Source: an uncultured Oscillospiraceae bacterium | GTDB taxonomy: Bacteria; Bacillota; Clostridia; Oscillospirales; Oscillospiraceae | DNA length: 64,000 nucleotides | Reading direction: 5' to 3' | Assembly: GCA_934591635.1 (NCBI GenBank) | Contig: CAKTPI010000007.1 | Span: 53,237-117,236, forward strand | Shown here: positions 8,782 to 17,462 of the stretch, one piece after another | Position numbering within the stretch: the first letter of the stretch is position 1 | Layout: every line of letters starts with the position of its first letter | Notes under the pieces: model-generated | The model's input: only the letters and a program-made list of their open reading frames with translations | Database searches by the model: none | What the model was told of the DNA's origin: nothing | Program-made: the position numbers and the translations under genes

Positions 8782-9384
8782 TTACTTCACATAAATACAC
8801 TGCTCGATACCGGGCAGCAGGGTATAGACAGACACACCGATAATGTCCTCAAAATAGTCCCGGATTGCAAGCGTCTGATTCCAGCGATCAAGAGTGAAGG
8901 GGTAGACACCGTAGCGGCGGGAGGTATCCACAAAGCGTTTTTCCAGGATGCAGAAACCGTTGGCATCCGCCAGCGCATCGCAAAGAATAATCAGTCGGTC
9001 GTAATCATCGTACTGGATGCTTCCCAGGTATTTCTTGATAAAACGGTACTGCTCATCGGTAATATCCAGCTTACCGATATCCTGGTCAATATTCTGGGTG
9101 GGATAGGAATGGGTCAGGCAAACCCGGGCTACCTCATCCCAGCCCTGACTCATGGCATAATCGTAACCATCAATGACATGACGGACAGCTGCAATACCGG
9201 TGCGTCTTCCAATATCATGGAGCAGACCGCAGACACAAGCCTTTTCCTGATTAAGCCCGGGGCACCGGGCCGCAATCGACTCCGCCGCCCGCGCCACATT
9301 CTGCGAATGCGCTTCCCAACGGCCAGGGTTCATGGCGGCTGCAATTTTCAATTCCTGCTCTGCCTGATGAATATCCGGATACAT
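8782..9384 (-). CDS. HD-domain phosphohydrolase
   Basis: A 200-residue metal-dependent HD hydrolase. The first metal ligand is in WEAHSQNVA, the HD pair in GLLHDIGRR, and a further His/Asp-containing region around CLTHSYPTQN and ILCDALADA completes the fold. Such small HD proteins hydrolyse phosphate esters or nucleotides; the substrate is not identifiable. The ATG at 9384 is taken as the start, with AAGGAT about 13 bases upstream; an upstream GTG overlaps that site. It is monocistronic with its own promoter. Confidence 0.85.
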   Translation of the reverse strand: MYPDIHQAEQELKIAAAMNPGRWEAHSQNVARAAESIAARCPGLNQEKACVCGLLHDIGRRTGIAAVRHVIDGYDYAMSQGWDEVARVCLTHSYPTQNIDQDIGKLDITDEQYRFIKKYLGSIQYDDYDRLIILCDALADANGFCILEKRFVDTSRRYGVYPFTLDRWNQTLAIRDYFEDIIGVSVYTLLPGIEQCIYVK

Positions 9385-9409
9385 GGTATATATCACATCC
9401 TTTTTGATG

Positions 9410-9437
9410 ATTGTAACACATTGCACACGAATTACAA
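9410..9437 (-). promoter_or_regulatory. Sigma-A promoter of the HD hydrolase gene
   Basis: TTGTAA (9432-9437) and TACAAT (9410-9415), spacer 16 bp. Confidence 0.65.
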
Positions 9438-9446
9438 CTTTTTCTA

Positions 9447-9482
9447 GAAACAGAGCAGCCCAAATGAGAGCTGCCCTGTTTC
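9447..9482 (-). terminator. Hairpin after the tetrad-repeat gene
   Basis: An imperfect long stem (GAAACAG.GCAGC with GCTGC.CTGTTTC) lies just past the stop of the 9489-9827 gene. The T-tract is weak, so termination is plausible rather than certain. Confidence 0.5.
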
Positions 9483-9488
9483 ACAATG

Positions 9489-9827
9489 TTACCGCTTTTC
9501 TCCGTTCTTCAGTCCATGAATCAGGCCGTTTTTCAGGCCTGCTGTCATTCCGTTCAGCGCCCCGTTCTTTAAGCCCTCCGGGAGGCCATTTGTAAAGCCG
9601 TCGACCAGACCATTTTGAAGGCCACCGGCCATGGGCTCCAGATCTCCATTTATTGCACCCGAAATCATGCCATTTTTCATACCGGAAACCATGCCGGATT
9701 TCATGCCGCCGACTAAACCATTTTTCAGTCCGCCCTTCATAGAGGCAGCAGAGGCAGGCACTGTCAGTGCAGCACATAAAGCAATCGCTGCAAAAGCAGC
9801 GGCAAATACGCTTGTTCTTTTCATCAT
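9489..9827 (-). CDS. Secreted glycine-tetrad (GxxxG) repeat protein
   Basis: A 112-residue protein with a clear signal peptide (about residues 1-27, cleavage after SAA or ASA). The mature part consists almost entirely of four-residue units of the form hydrophobic-x-x-Gly (LKNG, LVGG, MKSG, MVSG, MKNG, MISG, and so on). There are about 19 units, with one interruption near DLEPMAGG. Glycine at every fourth position is a glycine-zipper pattern, seen in helix-packing membrane or amyloid-forming proteins, but I know no family matching this product. AAGGAG precedes the tandem ATGs at 9827 and 9824. Similar 12-base units recur in the DNA. It is not obviously linked to its neighbours. Function unknown. 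Confidence 0.8.
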   Translation of the reverse strand: MMKRTSVFAAAFAAIALCAALTVPASAASMKGGLKNGLVGGMKSGMVSGMKNGMISGAINGDLEPMAGGLQNGLVDGFTNGLPEGLKNGALNGMTAGLKNGLIHGLKNGEKR

Positions 9828-9939
9828 TAATACTCCTTATGATTTTGTAAAAATTAAATTTATCATAAAAGGAGCTGCGCGCCGGTTCCTTTTATTTCCT
9901 GTTCCTATATTCCTGCAAAGGAAATGAATTTTCTGCCTT

Positions 9940-10686
9940 TTATGTGTTTCCTCCCACCAGCCAGGGCAGAAGGCCTATGGATTCATCAAGGTAGGCTTCT
10001 CTCGGCACATCGGTATGCCCGGCATCCGAGAAAAGGGTAAAGGCCGCATCTCCGCCAAGCTTCTGAAGCAGTGCAACCGCCTTCTCGGATGATTCCGGCG
10101 GAACGATATTGTCCTTTTCCCCCGCAAAGGCCCAAACGGAGACATTCTTTAATTTTGCGATACCACGCCCCCGGACAGCCCCGGAAAGCGGCGCAATGCG
10201 AGCAAATACATCTGGGTTTGATATTGCCAAATTCCATGCGCCCGTGCCGCCCATGCTGTGCCCCGTCAGTGAAATATTGTCGGCATCCACGTCATATTCT
10301 GATGCAATTTTCTGAATCAGGGTGATGAGATTCGCCCCAACCTGTTCCCAGCCCCGTTGGTCCGCTGACAGCTGGGGCATCAGGACATAGGCATTAGGCG
10401 AAATCACGCCTTGCTGGAGATATTGCGGGAATCCATCCAACTTTATCATTTGGTTGAAATCACTTCCCTTTCCGCTGCCGCCGTGGAGATAAACAATGAG
10501 CGGCATATGCTCAGCATCACCGGTGGGAATATACAAATGGTAGTTCAGGCCGGTTTCATCGTCCCGGAAGTGTTGAATTTGAGCGGCGCTTTCTGCCGAA
10601 GCAATGATTTGCTTTTGTTCATTTCCCGAAAACACAACAAGCAAGAGGCTCAGTGCAGCCAGCAAAAGCAAATATTTTCTTTTCAT
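9940..10686 (-). CDS. Secreted alpha/beta-hydrolase (esterase/depolymerase type)
   Basis: A 248-residue alpha/beta-hydrolase with an N-terminal signal or anchor helix (MKRKYLLLLAALSLLLVV). The nucleophile elbow is GHSMGG, the acid lies in GEKDNIVPP, and the histidine in SDAGHTDVPREA; the oxyanion segment is YLHGGSGKG. It resembles the PHB-depolymerase/prolyl-oligopeptidase group of surface esterases. The start at 10686 follows AAAGGAACC; it begins 17 bases after the histidine kinase stop, so it is the last gene of the response-regulator/kinase operon and may be a target or partner of that system. Substrate unknown. Confidence 0.85.
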   Translation of the reverse strand: MKRKYLLLLAALSLLLVVFSGNEQKQIIASAESAAQIQHFRDDETGLNYHLYIPTGDAEHMPLIVYLHGGSGKGSDFNQMIKLDGFPQYLQQGVISPNAYVLMPQLSADQRGWEQVGANLITLIQKIASEYDVDADNISLTGHSMGGTGAWNLAISNPDVFARIAPLSGAVRGRGIAKLKNVSVWAFAGEKDNIVPPESSEKAVALLQKLGGDAAFTLFSDAGHTDVPREAYLDESIGLLPWLVGGNT

Positions 10687-10703
10687 ATTGGTTCCTTTCT
10701 TTT

Positions 10704-11861
10704 TCACTGCCGCAGCAACACCGTAACACGGAAGCGATCCTGCTCCGGCAGCTCCAGCGTCAGGCGACCACCGTGATTTTCCGCCACCGTCTTTGCAACA
10801 GACAGACCAATTCCGAATCCTCCGGAACGCTCTGACCCGCGGATAAATCTTCCCGTCAGTCTTTCAAGCTGTTCCTTCGTCACGTGTTCTGCGGTATTCT
10901 CCACACAAATTTTAACGCTTCTACCCGCACATTTCACTTGCACCGCAACAGAGCCACCGGCGGGTGTGTACTTAAATGCATTATCCAGCAGCACATTCAT
11001 CAGCTCCCGAATCGCCTTTTCATCCCCACGGAAATCAATTTGGGGGACAATCGTGATGCTGTATTGCGTTCCATACTCCTTTGCAATGCCCCAAAAGGCA
11101 TCGCAAACCTGCTGCAAAGCATCGGACAGCGGGAAATTCAGCTTCTCAGTGCTTCCGTCCTGCTCCTCCAAACGGGCCAGGTACACCAGTCTCTGTGTCA
11201 TCTCTGCCATGCGGCGGGTCTGGCTGAGGATATCCGCCGTCCACTCATTCTCTCCTGCCTCTGCTTCCAGCATCTGTGCATCCGCCTGGATCACCGTCAC
11301 CGGTGTTTTCAGCGCATGGCTGGCAGATGTGATGAATTCCTTTTGCTGCTGCCGGTTTTTCACCAAGGGCGTGACCACCCGGGAGGACATTGCTGCCAGG
11401 AACACTGCCATCACGGCAATCCCCCCCGCGGAAGTGCCGCTCAGCATTCTTACACTGCTTAACCACGCCTCCCGCATTGTTTTGGCGGAAAGGAACGTGA
11501 CTTTCATTCCCGCCGCACCCTTATGCACCAGGAAGCGATAACCGTCCATATATCCTTTGCTTTTTCCGGATGAAAAAATCTGGCGAGCATAATCCATCGC
11601 TTTTTGCTGCGTGACCAATGCGGTATGGCTTACATTTGCCGTGAGACCTTCTTCTTTTTTCGTCACACTGAAATAACGTGCATCCCCAACCTGTGGAGAA
11701 TTCGGTTCTGTATCGGTGAGCAAGATCATTCGATCTGCCCGAAGGCTCATTCTGCGGTAACTCAGCCCCAGGCTTAAGCCTACGATCACAGTCTGCATTA
11801 TGACAAGCGCCAGCACGGACAGAAGGACAAAACGGATTTGCAGCCGATGCTTCAGCTTCAT
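10704..11861 (-). CDS. Two-component sensor histidine kinase
   Basis: A 385-residue membrane kinase: transmembrane helices at about residues 9-34 and 142-164 flank an extracytoplasmic sensor of about 105 residues. The H-box ASHALKTPVT carries the phospho-His at residue 182, and the HATPase domain holds the N-box LLDNAFKYTP and the G2-like GGFGIGLSVAK. There is no obvious HAMP domain between helix 2 and the H-box. The start overlaps the response regulator stop by four bases (ATGA), so the two are translationally coupled. Confidence 0.93.
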   Translation of the reverse strand: MKLKHRLQIRFVLLSVLALVIMQTVIVGLSLGLSYRRMSLRADRMILLTDTEPNSPQVGDARYFSVTKKEEGLTANVSHTALVTQQKAMDYARQIFSSGKSKGYMDGYRFLVHKGAAGMKVTFLSAKTMREAWLSSVRMLSGTSAGGIAVMAVFLAAMSSRVVTPLVKNRQQQKEFITSASHALKTPVTVIQADAQMLEAEAGENEWTADILSQTRRMAEMTQRLVYLARLEEQDGSTEKLNFPLSDALQQVCDAFWGIAKEYGTQYSITIVPQIDFRGDEKAIRELMNVLLDNAFKYTPAGGSVAVQVKCAGRSVKICVENTAEHVTKEQLERLTGRFIRGSERSGGFGIGLSVAKTVAENHGGRLTLELPEQDRFRVTVLLRQ

Positions 11862-12532
11862 TTCTTTCCCTCCAACACATAGCCGCAGCCGCGTTTATTT
11901 CGAATCTCCACATTCGCCCCGATGGCCTCCAGCTTTCGGCGCAGATAGGAAATATACGTCCACACCGTATTTTCTTCTGCGCGGCTATCCGGACTCCATA
12001 TATTTTCCAATATCCGGTCTGAAGAAATCACAGTGCCGGGATTTCTAAGGAACAGCAGCATGGTCTGGTATTCCTTGTTGGCCAACTGGAAGCTGCCGCC
12101 CGGGGCCGTGAGGAGAAAGGAGCCAGTATCGAGGGTGACATTTCCAAATGAGATGATGCTGCTATTCTGAACCGTCTCCTGTCGGGTAAGCACCCGCAGC
12201 CGTGCAAGCAGCTCCCGCATATCAAACGGCTTGGTCAGGTAGTCATTTGCACCTGCATCCAAACCGGCGACCTTATCGTCAATTTCCGCCTTTGCTGTGA
12301 GCAGCAGTACCGGTGTGGAAATTTTCTCCCGTCTGGCAGCTGCAAGCACACTGACACCATCCATGACAGGCATCATGATATCCAGAACCGCCCCATCGTA
12401 CACACCGCAGCGCAGATACTCCAGGGCCTCTCCGCCGTTGTCCACTGCATCCACGGTATACTGATTCCTTTCCAGCATAGCCGTCAGGACCCGCCGCAGG
12501 GAAGCATCATCTTCCGCAATCAGAATCTTCAT
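11858..12532 (-). CDS. OmpR-family response regulator
   Basis: A 224-residue regulator with a receiver domain (acidic pocket AEDD, phospho-acceptor Asp51 in VLDIMMPVMDG, Lys in LTKPFDMREL) and a C-terminal winged helix (motif RAEENTVWTYISYLRRKL). The start at 12532 has AGGAGG seven bases upstream, whereas the frame continues upstream without a site. It is the first gene of the regulator-kinase-esterase operon and is likely to control that operon and an unidentified regulon. Confidence 0.94.
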   Translation of the reverse strand: MKILIAEDDASLRRVLTAMLERNQYTVDAVDNGGEALEYLRCGVYDGAVLDIMMPVMDGVSVLAAARREKISTPVLLLTAKAEIDDKVAGLDAGANDYLTKPFDMRELLARLRVLTRQETVQNSSIISFGNVTLDTGSFLLTAPGGSFQLANKEYQTMLLFLRNPGTVISSDRILENIWSPDSRAEENTVWTYISYLRRKLEAIGANVEIRNKRGCGYVLEGKK

Positions 12533-12611
12533 ATTTCCTCCTGTTCTCTGTCGCTTGTCTGCGAACAGCATACCTCCGGAACTTCAACCGAAGCTTAAAT
12601 TCTGAAAAAAT

Positions 12612-12640
12612 ATTATACATTTTCTTTTTCCCCGCCGCAA
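12612..12640 (-). promoter_or_regulatory. Sigma-A promoter of the two-component operon
   Basis: TATAAT (12612-12617) with TTGCGG (12635-12640), spacer 17 bp, just downstream of the xylulokinase terminator. Confidence 0.65.
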
Positions 12641-12651
12641 GCCGGATTCCA

Positions 12652-12688
12652 TGTAAAAAGAGCCGCCCCGGAAAAGTAGGGCGGCTCT
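12652..12688 (-). terminator. Intrinsic terminator of xylB
   Basis: Stem AGAGCCGCCC/GGGCGGCTCT (12659-12688), followed on the minus strand by TTTTTAC. Confidence 0.88.
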
Positions 12689-12702
12689 GAAGGATTGACG
12701 GA

Positions 12703-14175
12703 TTACTGCTCCTGGAGCTTGGCAAACAGAGGCTTGAGCGCAGGATAGATATCCTTGAAGTTCTGGTACTGCTTCTCATACCGGGCAGAGATTTCGGGGT
12801 CGGGCAGGACGGTTTCCCGGACGCTGACCAGGGCATCGGCGCAGGCCTTCACGCTGCCGTACAGACCGCATCCGACCATTGCCAGCATGGCACCGCCGTA
12901 GCCGGGGCCTTCCTCTGTCTGGGGGATATCCAGAGGCAGATTCAGCACATTGGCAAAAATCTTACGCCACAGGGGGCTCTTGGCACCGCCGCCGCAGATT
13001 TTAGAACGCTCAATGTGAATACCCAGGCTCTTGGCAACCTCAAAGCTGTCCCGAATAGCAAAGGCAACACCCTCCAGAACAGCCTGAACCATATCGGAGC
13101 GGGTGGTGTCCATGCTCATACCCAAGAAGGTAGCACGGGCATTGGTGTCATTGATGGGGCTGCGTTCGCCCATCAGATAGGGCAGGAAATAGACCCGGTT
13201 GGTGCCCAGCTTGTCATCGGTGATATCCTTCTGTTCAGCGGGATAGTCCTTGGTCTTCAGGATTTCATCGCACAGCCACTTATTGCAGCTGGCGGCTGAG
13301 AGCATGCAGCCCATCAGATGGAAGCGGCCATCGGCGTGGGCAAAGGCATGCAGGGCATTGGTGGAATCCACCCCAAACTTCTCAGAAGAGATAAACACAG
13401 TACCGGAGGTGCCGAGGCTGATGTTGCAGGCGCCATCGCCAACGGTACCGGTGCCGACAGCAGCAGCAGCATTGTCGCCCGCACCGGCAACCACTTTGGC
13501 AGTCTTGGGCAGGCCGATATCCGCCGTTACGTTGCCAATGACCTGGAAGCTCTCGAAAAGCTTGGGCATCTGTGCTTCGGAAACACCGCAAATATCCAGC
13601 ATCTCCTTGCTCCAGCACTTATTCTTGACATCCAGCAGCAGCATGCCGGAGGCATCGGAGTAATCGCAGGCATGCACACCGGTGAGCTTGTAGTTGATGA
13701 AGTCCTTGGGCAGCATGATCTTGCGGATGCGCTTGAAATTTTCCGGTTCATTCTTCTGCACCCACAGGGTCTTCGGCGCGGTGAAACCGGCAAAGGCGAT
13801 ATTGGCCGTCAGCTCTGAGAGCTTTTTCTTGCCGACCACGCCGTTTAAGTACTCCACTTCCTTGTAGGTACGGCCATCGTTCCACAGGATAGCAGGGCGA
13901 ACCACCTGGTCGTTCTCGTCCAGGATAACCAGGCCGTGCATCTGACCGCCGCAGCCAATGCCCGCAACCTGGCTGGCATCGATGCCCTGGGTCAGCTCCT
14001 TCAGGCCGTCCTGCACGGCAGTCCACCAATCCTCAGGGTTCTGCTCAGACCAGCCGGGATGAGGGAAAAACAGCGGATACTCCCGGGACACGGTGCTGCA
14101 AATCTTGCCGGTGCCATCCACCAGCAGAAGCTTGACCGCAGATGTACCCAGGTCAATACCGATAAAATATTGCAT
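12703..14175 (-). CDS. xylB: Xylulokinase
   Basis: FGGY-family kinase phosphorylating D-xylulose to xylulose 5-phosphate. The 490-residue product has the N-terminal phosphate-1 motif IGIDLGTSAVK, the substrate-loop GQMHGLV typical of xylulokinases, the catalytic Asp in GAGDNAAAAVGTG, and the adenosine motif ICGGGAKSPLW. The start ATG at 14175 has AGGAGG eight bases upstream. The AraC-type gene upstream on the same strand is its likely regulator. No xylose isomerase or transporter is next to it, so the source of xylulose is not shown. Confidence 0.94.
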   Translation of the reverse strand: MQYFIGIDLGTSAVKLLLVDGTGKICSTVSREYPLFFPHPGWSEQNPEDWWTAVQDGLKELTQGIDASQVAGIGCGGQMHGLVILDENDQVVRPAILWNDGRTYKEVEYLNGVVGKKKLSELTANIAFAGFTAPKTLWVQKNEPENFKRIRKIMLPKDFINYKLTGVHACDYSDASGMLLLDVKNKCWSKEMLDICGVSEAQMPKLFESFQVIGNVTADIGLPKTAKVVAGAGDNAAAAVGTGTVGDGACNISLGTSGTVFISSEKFGVDSTNALHAFAHADGRFHLMGCMLSAASCNKWLCDEILKTKDYPAEQKDITDDKLGTNRVYFLPYLMGERSPINDTNARATFLGMSMDTTRSDMVQAVLEGVAFAIRDSFEVAKSLGIHIERSKICGGGAKSPLWRKIFANVLNLPLDIPQTEEGPGYGGAMLAMVGCGLYGSVKACADALVSVRETVLPDPEISARYEKQYQNFKDIYPALKPLFAKLQEQ

Positions 14176-14233
14176 GGAAATTGCCTCCTTCAAATGGGTG
14201 CCGCCACAGGCCGCACCCTGAATTCATAAGTAA

Positions 14234-14262
14234 AGTGTAATACAGGATTGCCCTTCCTGCAA
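14234..14262 (-). promoter_or_regulatory. Candidate promoter of xylB
   Basis: TTGCAG (14257-14262) and TACACT (14234-14239), spacer 17 bp. The matches are moderate, as expected for an activator-dependent promoter. Confidence 0.5.
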
Positions 14263-14353
14263 GTCCCTCTTATCCCTTTTTATTATACAAACTTGCTTTT
14301 TTCGTTTTTTCAGCGATTCAACCATTTTTGACGTACTCAAATTGTGCAACAAT

Positions 14354-15265
14354 TCAGCGGCGCAGCTCGGCTATAATCGCCTTGCTCTGTTCATCGGTAT
14401 AAAACCGCTCCAAAGAATGGATACTATGGTGGATCACTGCATTTTCCGGCTTTTTCAGGGAAAGCTTATATTGCTCCGGTGTCATGCCGAACTGCTTTTT
14501 GAAGGCCGCAGAGAAATAGCGGTAGTCCGAAAAGCCAGAGGCCATGCACACGGCGGTGAGCTTATCCTCGCCCCCGGAAATCAGCTTACAGGCGCAGTTG
14601 ACCCGGACGGAATTAACATACTCCTGAAAGCTCTGATTCAGCGTGCTTTTGATAAAATGGGACAGGTAACTCATGGAGAAGCCCTCCGCCTCCGCAAAGT
14701 CAGAGAGGCGAATTTTATGCATATAATTTTCGTCCACAAAGTGAATCAGGGATTCCAGCCGCTTGTTCCGTTTTTCCTGACTGATGCGTTCCTCCCGGGT
14801 GATTGCCCGAACGGGAATGGCGCTCAAAATCCGGTAGAATACCATGCAGGCCTTTCCTACGCAGAAAAGAGCACTGTAGGGTTCCCGGTTCAGGTATCCC
14901 TCGGCAATGTCCAGCAGTTCCCTCCGGATGCATGGGACCTGATTCCCCAAGCAGTCATTCAGCAAAATGGTTTCCGCCACCAGATCATTCTCCAGCTGCA
15001 GCAGCCCCGGCGACACCTGCAGGCAAAGGAAGGTGCAATTCTCATCGATTTTATGCAGCTCATGGGGCTCATTGGGCTGGAAGAGCAGCAGGCTCCCCTT
15101 CTCGGCCCGGAAGGAACCGCCGCCGCCACTGACCGTCAGCGGGTTATCCAGCAGCCACATCAGCTCCCATTCCGGGTGAAAATGGGGAGTGCGGTAATCT
15201 ACGGTGTTAAAAAAGGCAGTCAGACCCGGAATACGGCTATGTTGGATGATTTCTAATTCGTTCAT
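14354..15265 (-). CDS. AraC-family transcriptional regulator
   Basis: About 303 residues: an N-terminal cupin sugar-sensing domain (PHFHPEWELMWLL and FQPNEPHELH) and a C-terminal double helix-turn-helix of the AraC/XylS type (LSDFAEAEGFSMSYLSHFIK and VCMASGFSDYRYFSAAFKK). The start MNELEI at 15265 is chosen because the domain begins there; the binding site is weak, and an in-frame ATG at 15337 also lacks one. It lies 178 bases upstream of xylB on the same strand and probably activates it in response to a sugar. Confidence 0.87.
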   Translation of the reverse strand: MNELEIIQHSRIPGLTAFFNTVDYRTPHFHPEWELMWLLDNPLTVSGGGGSFRAEKGSLLLFQPNEPHELHKIDENCTFLCLQVSPGLLQLENDLVAETILLNDCLGNQVPCIRRELLDIAEGYLNREPYSALFCVGKACMVFYRILSAIPVRAITREERISQEKRNKRLESLIHFVDENYMHKIRLSDFAEAEGFSMSYLSHFIKSTLNQSFQEYVNSVRVNCACKLISGGEDKLTAVCMASGFSDYRYFSAAFKKQFGMTPEQYKLSLKKPENAVIHHSIHSLERFYTDEQSKAIIAELRR

Positions 15266-15410
15266 GGTAAATCTGCCCCGGCGGAGCAGTGCAGCCGGGG
15301 GGGCCCCTTTTGTCGTTTGTTGCAGAATATTCTGCATTTATTTTACCACACCATGTTTTTTCGTGCAACCGCAAATGAAATAAAAGTTTCTGCGTTTTTC
15401 GGAATAATTG

Positions 15411-15439
15411 TTGAATCATGGCGATAAATAGTGTAGAAT
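15411..15439 (+). promoter_or_regulatory. Sigma-A promoter of smsCB
   Basis: TTGAAT (15411-15416) and TAGAAT (15434-15439), spacer 17 bp. Confidence 0.7.
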
Positions 15440-15481
15440 ATAGGCTTGGAAAGTGAAATATTTTTGGAGGAAAGACACGGT

Positions 15482-16219
15482 ATGCTCGAAATAAGGAATT
15501 TGACCTTTGACGTCACCGAGGAAAAGGGTCAAAAGCAGATTATTAAGGGGCTGAACCTCACGGTGGAGGACGGCAAGTTTGTGGTCATCACCGGCCCCAA
15601 CGGAAGCGGCAAATCTACCCTGGCCAAGCTGGTCGCAGGCATTGACCAGCCCACCAGCGGCCAGATTTTCTTTGACGGCAAGGATATCACCGCAGACTCC
15701 ATCACCGACCGTGCCAATATGGGCATCAGCTTTGCCTTCCAGCAGCCGGTGCGGTTCAAGGGGATTACCGTGCTGGATCTGCTGCGCATGGCAGCCAAGC
15801 AGCGGCTGAGCGTGGGTGAAGCCTGCGGATACCTCTCTGAGGTGGGCCTGTGCGCCAAGGACTATGTGAATCGGGAAGTCAACGCCTCCCTGTCCGGCGG
15901 TGAACTGAAGCGGATCGAAATTGCCACCGTGCTGGCCCGCGGCACCCGGCTTTCCATCTTTGATGAACCGGAGGCCGGCATTGACCTTTGGAGCTTCCAA
16001 AGCCTGATCAAGGTTTTCCGTCACATGCGGGATACCATTCACGGCTCCATTCTGATCATTTCTCATCAGGAGCGGATTCTGGACATCGCAGATGAAATCG
16101 TGGTGCTGTCCGATGGCGGTATCCAGGCCCATGGCACCAAGGAAGAGATCATGCCGGAGCTGATGCGCAGCGCCGATGTTGCCAGAAGCTGCGCCAAAAT
16201 TGCGGAAGGGGGCATGTAA
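15482..16219 (+). CDS. smsC: SUF/SMS ATPase, SufC-like
   Basis: ABC-type ATPase of Fe-S cluster assembly, 245 residues. Walker A is GPNGSGKST (38-46), the signature SLSGGELKR lies near 137, Walker B SIFDEPEAGID near 160, and the switch His in IISHQERIL. The start ATG at 15482 has TTGGAGG 13 bases upstream; a longer frame upstream has no site. Only two bases separate it from smsB, and no sufD, sufS or sufU follows, so this is the minimal two-gene arrangement of the SMS type. The symbol follows that naming; annotation pipelines will call it sufC. Confidence 0.9.
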   Translation: MLEIRNLTFDVTEEKGQKQIIKGLNLTVEDGKFVVITGPNGSGKSTLAKLVAGIDQPTSGQIFFDGKDITADSITDRANMGISFAFQQPVRFKGITVLDLLRMAAKQRLSVGEACGYLSEVGLCAKDYVNREVNASLSGGELKRIEIATVLARGTRLSIFDEPEAGIDLWSFQSLIKVFRHMRDTIHGSILIISHQERILDIADEIVVLSDGGIQAHGTKEEIMPELMRSADVARSCAKIAEGGM

Positions 16220-16221
16220 CA

Positions 16222-17145
16222 GTGGCACTTGATGAAATTCAGATGCGCATTCTGGAGGAGGTTGCCAATCTGCACACCATTCCGGAAGGGGCCTACAACA
16301 TCCGCTCCAACGGCGGTCTGGCAGGCCGGAACACCACTGCCAACATTGACATTGTTTCCAAACCGGATGGCACCGGCATCGACATCCACATCAAGCCCGG
16401 CACAAAGAACGAAAGCGTCCATATTCCCGTGGTGGTCAGCGAGAGCGGCCTGAAAGACGTGGTTTACAACGACTTCTTTGTGGGCGAAGGGGCTGATGTG
16501 GTGATCGTGGCAGGCTGCGGCATTCACAACTGCGGCAATCAGGATTCCCAGCACGACGGTGTACACCGCTTCTTTGTGGAGAAAAACGCCAAGGTGAAAT
16601 ATGTCGAAAAGCACTACGGCGAAGGGGACGGAACCGGCAAGCGGATCCTCAATCCCCTGACGGAGGTGCACCTGGCTGAGGGCTGCTCCATGGAAATGGA
16701 AATGGTGCAGATCAAGGGTGTGGACTCCACTGTCCGCACCACCCATGCCGATCTGGCCGCCGGTGCCTCTCTGGTGGTGCGGGAACGGCTGATGACCCAC
16801 GGGGAGCAGAGGGCCGAAAGCGTTTATGTCACGGAACTCAACGGCGACGGCTCTCGGGCGGATGTGGTATCCCGCAGTGTGGCAAAGGACAGCTCCTATC
16901 AGAAGTTCGATTCCCGCATCACCGGCAACGCCGCCTGCACCGGCCACACGGAATGCGATGCCATCATCATGGGCTCTGCCCGGATTCTGGCAGTGCCCCA
17001 GCTGGAGGCCAACAACATCGACGCCGCCCTGATTCACGAGGCCGCCATCGGCAAAATTGCCGGTGAGCAGATTATCAAGCTCATGACCCTGGGTCTGACG
17101 GAGCAGGAAGCAGAGGAGCAGATCGTAAACGGATTTTTGAAATAA
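16222..17145 (+). CDS. smsB: SUF/SMS scaffold protein, SufB/SufD-like
   Basis: A 307-residue SufBD-core protein that would form the Fe-S scaffold with the upstream ATPase. It has the long beta-helix repeat pattern and the C-terminal motifs GHTECDAIIMG and IHEAAIGKIAGEQ that define the family. It is far shorter than SufB (about 470) or SufD (about 430) because the N-terminal helical part is reduced. Distinctive cysteines are in AGCGIHNCGNQDSQHDG, a place where clostridial and archaeal short SufB proteins carry them. It starts with GTG two bases after smsC. Assignment to SMS rather than SUF rests on length and gene order. Confidence 0.88.
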   Translation: MALDEIQMRILEEVANLHTIPEGAYNIRSNGGLAGRNTTANIDIVSKPDGTGIDIHIKPGTKNESVHIPVVVSESGLKDVVYNDFFVGEGADVVIVAGCGIHNCGNQDSQHDGVHRFFVEKNAKVKYVEKHYGEGDGTGKRILNPLTEVHLAEGCSMEMEMVQIKGVDSTVRTTHADLAAGASLVVRERLMTHGEQRAESVYVTELNGDGSRADVVSRSVAKDSSYQKFDSRITGNAACTGHTECDAIIMGSARILAVPQLEANNIDAALIHEAAIGKIAGEQIIKLMTLGLTEQEAEEQIVNGFLK

Positions 17146-17150
17146 ACCTT

Positions 17151-17179
17151 AAAAAGGCGGGGCAATCCCCCGCCTTTTT
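17151..17179 (+). terminator. Bidirectional terminator after smsB
   Basis: Perfect stem AAAAAGGCGGGG/CCCCGCCTTTTT around a CAATC loop, so both strands have a T-tract. Confidence 0.9.
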
Positions 17180-17183
17180 AAAA

Positions 17184-17412
17184 CTGTCGAAAAACCCCTT
17201 GCGGGCTTTTCCGACAAACTTTCGCAGTCTGCTGCACGCACGAGTTGTTTGCCGTAGGCGAACAACTCGCACACTTACAGCCTGAGATGTATTTTCCGTC
17301 AGGTACACGCCCCGACGGAAAATGATTTGACTTTATTTGCCGACTTCCATCGGCAAACTCTGCGAGGCTTTTTTGACACACTGAGGAAGGCGGGGCAATC
17401 CCCGCCTTTTTG
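17184..17412. repeat. Hairpin-rich non-coding element flanked by twin terminators
   Basis: No gene lies between 17146 and 17487. Instead there are four successive hairpins: 17185-17214 (GTCG..CGAC), 17241-17269 (CGAGTTGTTTGCC with GGCGAACAACTCG), 17291-17323 (ATTTTCCGTC/GACGGAAAAT) and 17336-17357 (TTTGCCGA/TCGGCAAA). A second copy of the terminator (GGCGGGGCAATCCCCGCC, 17388-17405) nearly repeats the one at 17151-17179. GTCGAAAAA near the left edge and TTTTTTGACA near the right form an imperfect inverted pair. It could be a small mobile repeat or a structured RNA. I do not recognise a named family. Confidence 0.6.
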
Positions 17413-17433
17413 TTTCTGCTGTGCAAAAGTATC

Positions 17434-17462
17434 GCCCCTCCCCGCTTTCCACAGGGAGGGGC
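17434..17462 (-). terminator. Terminator hairpin of the 17488-18015 gene
   Basis: Perfect stem GCCCCTCCC/GGGAGGGGC; the minus-strand tail GATACTTTTGC is only moderately T-rich. Confidence 0.6.
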
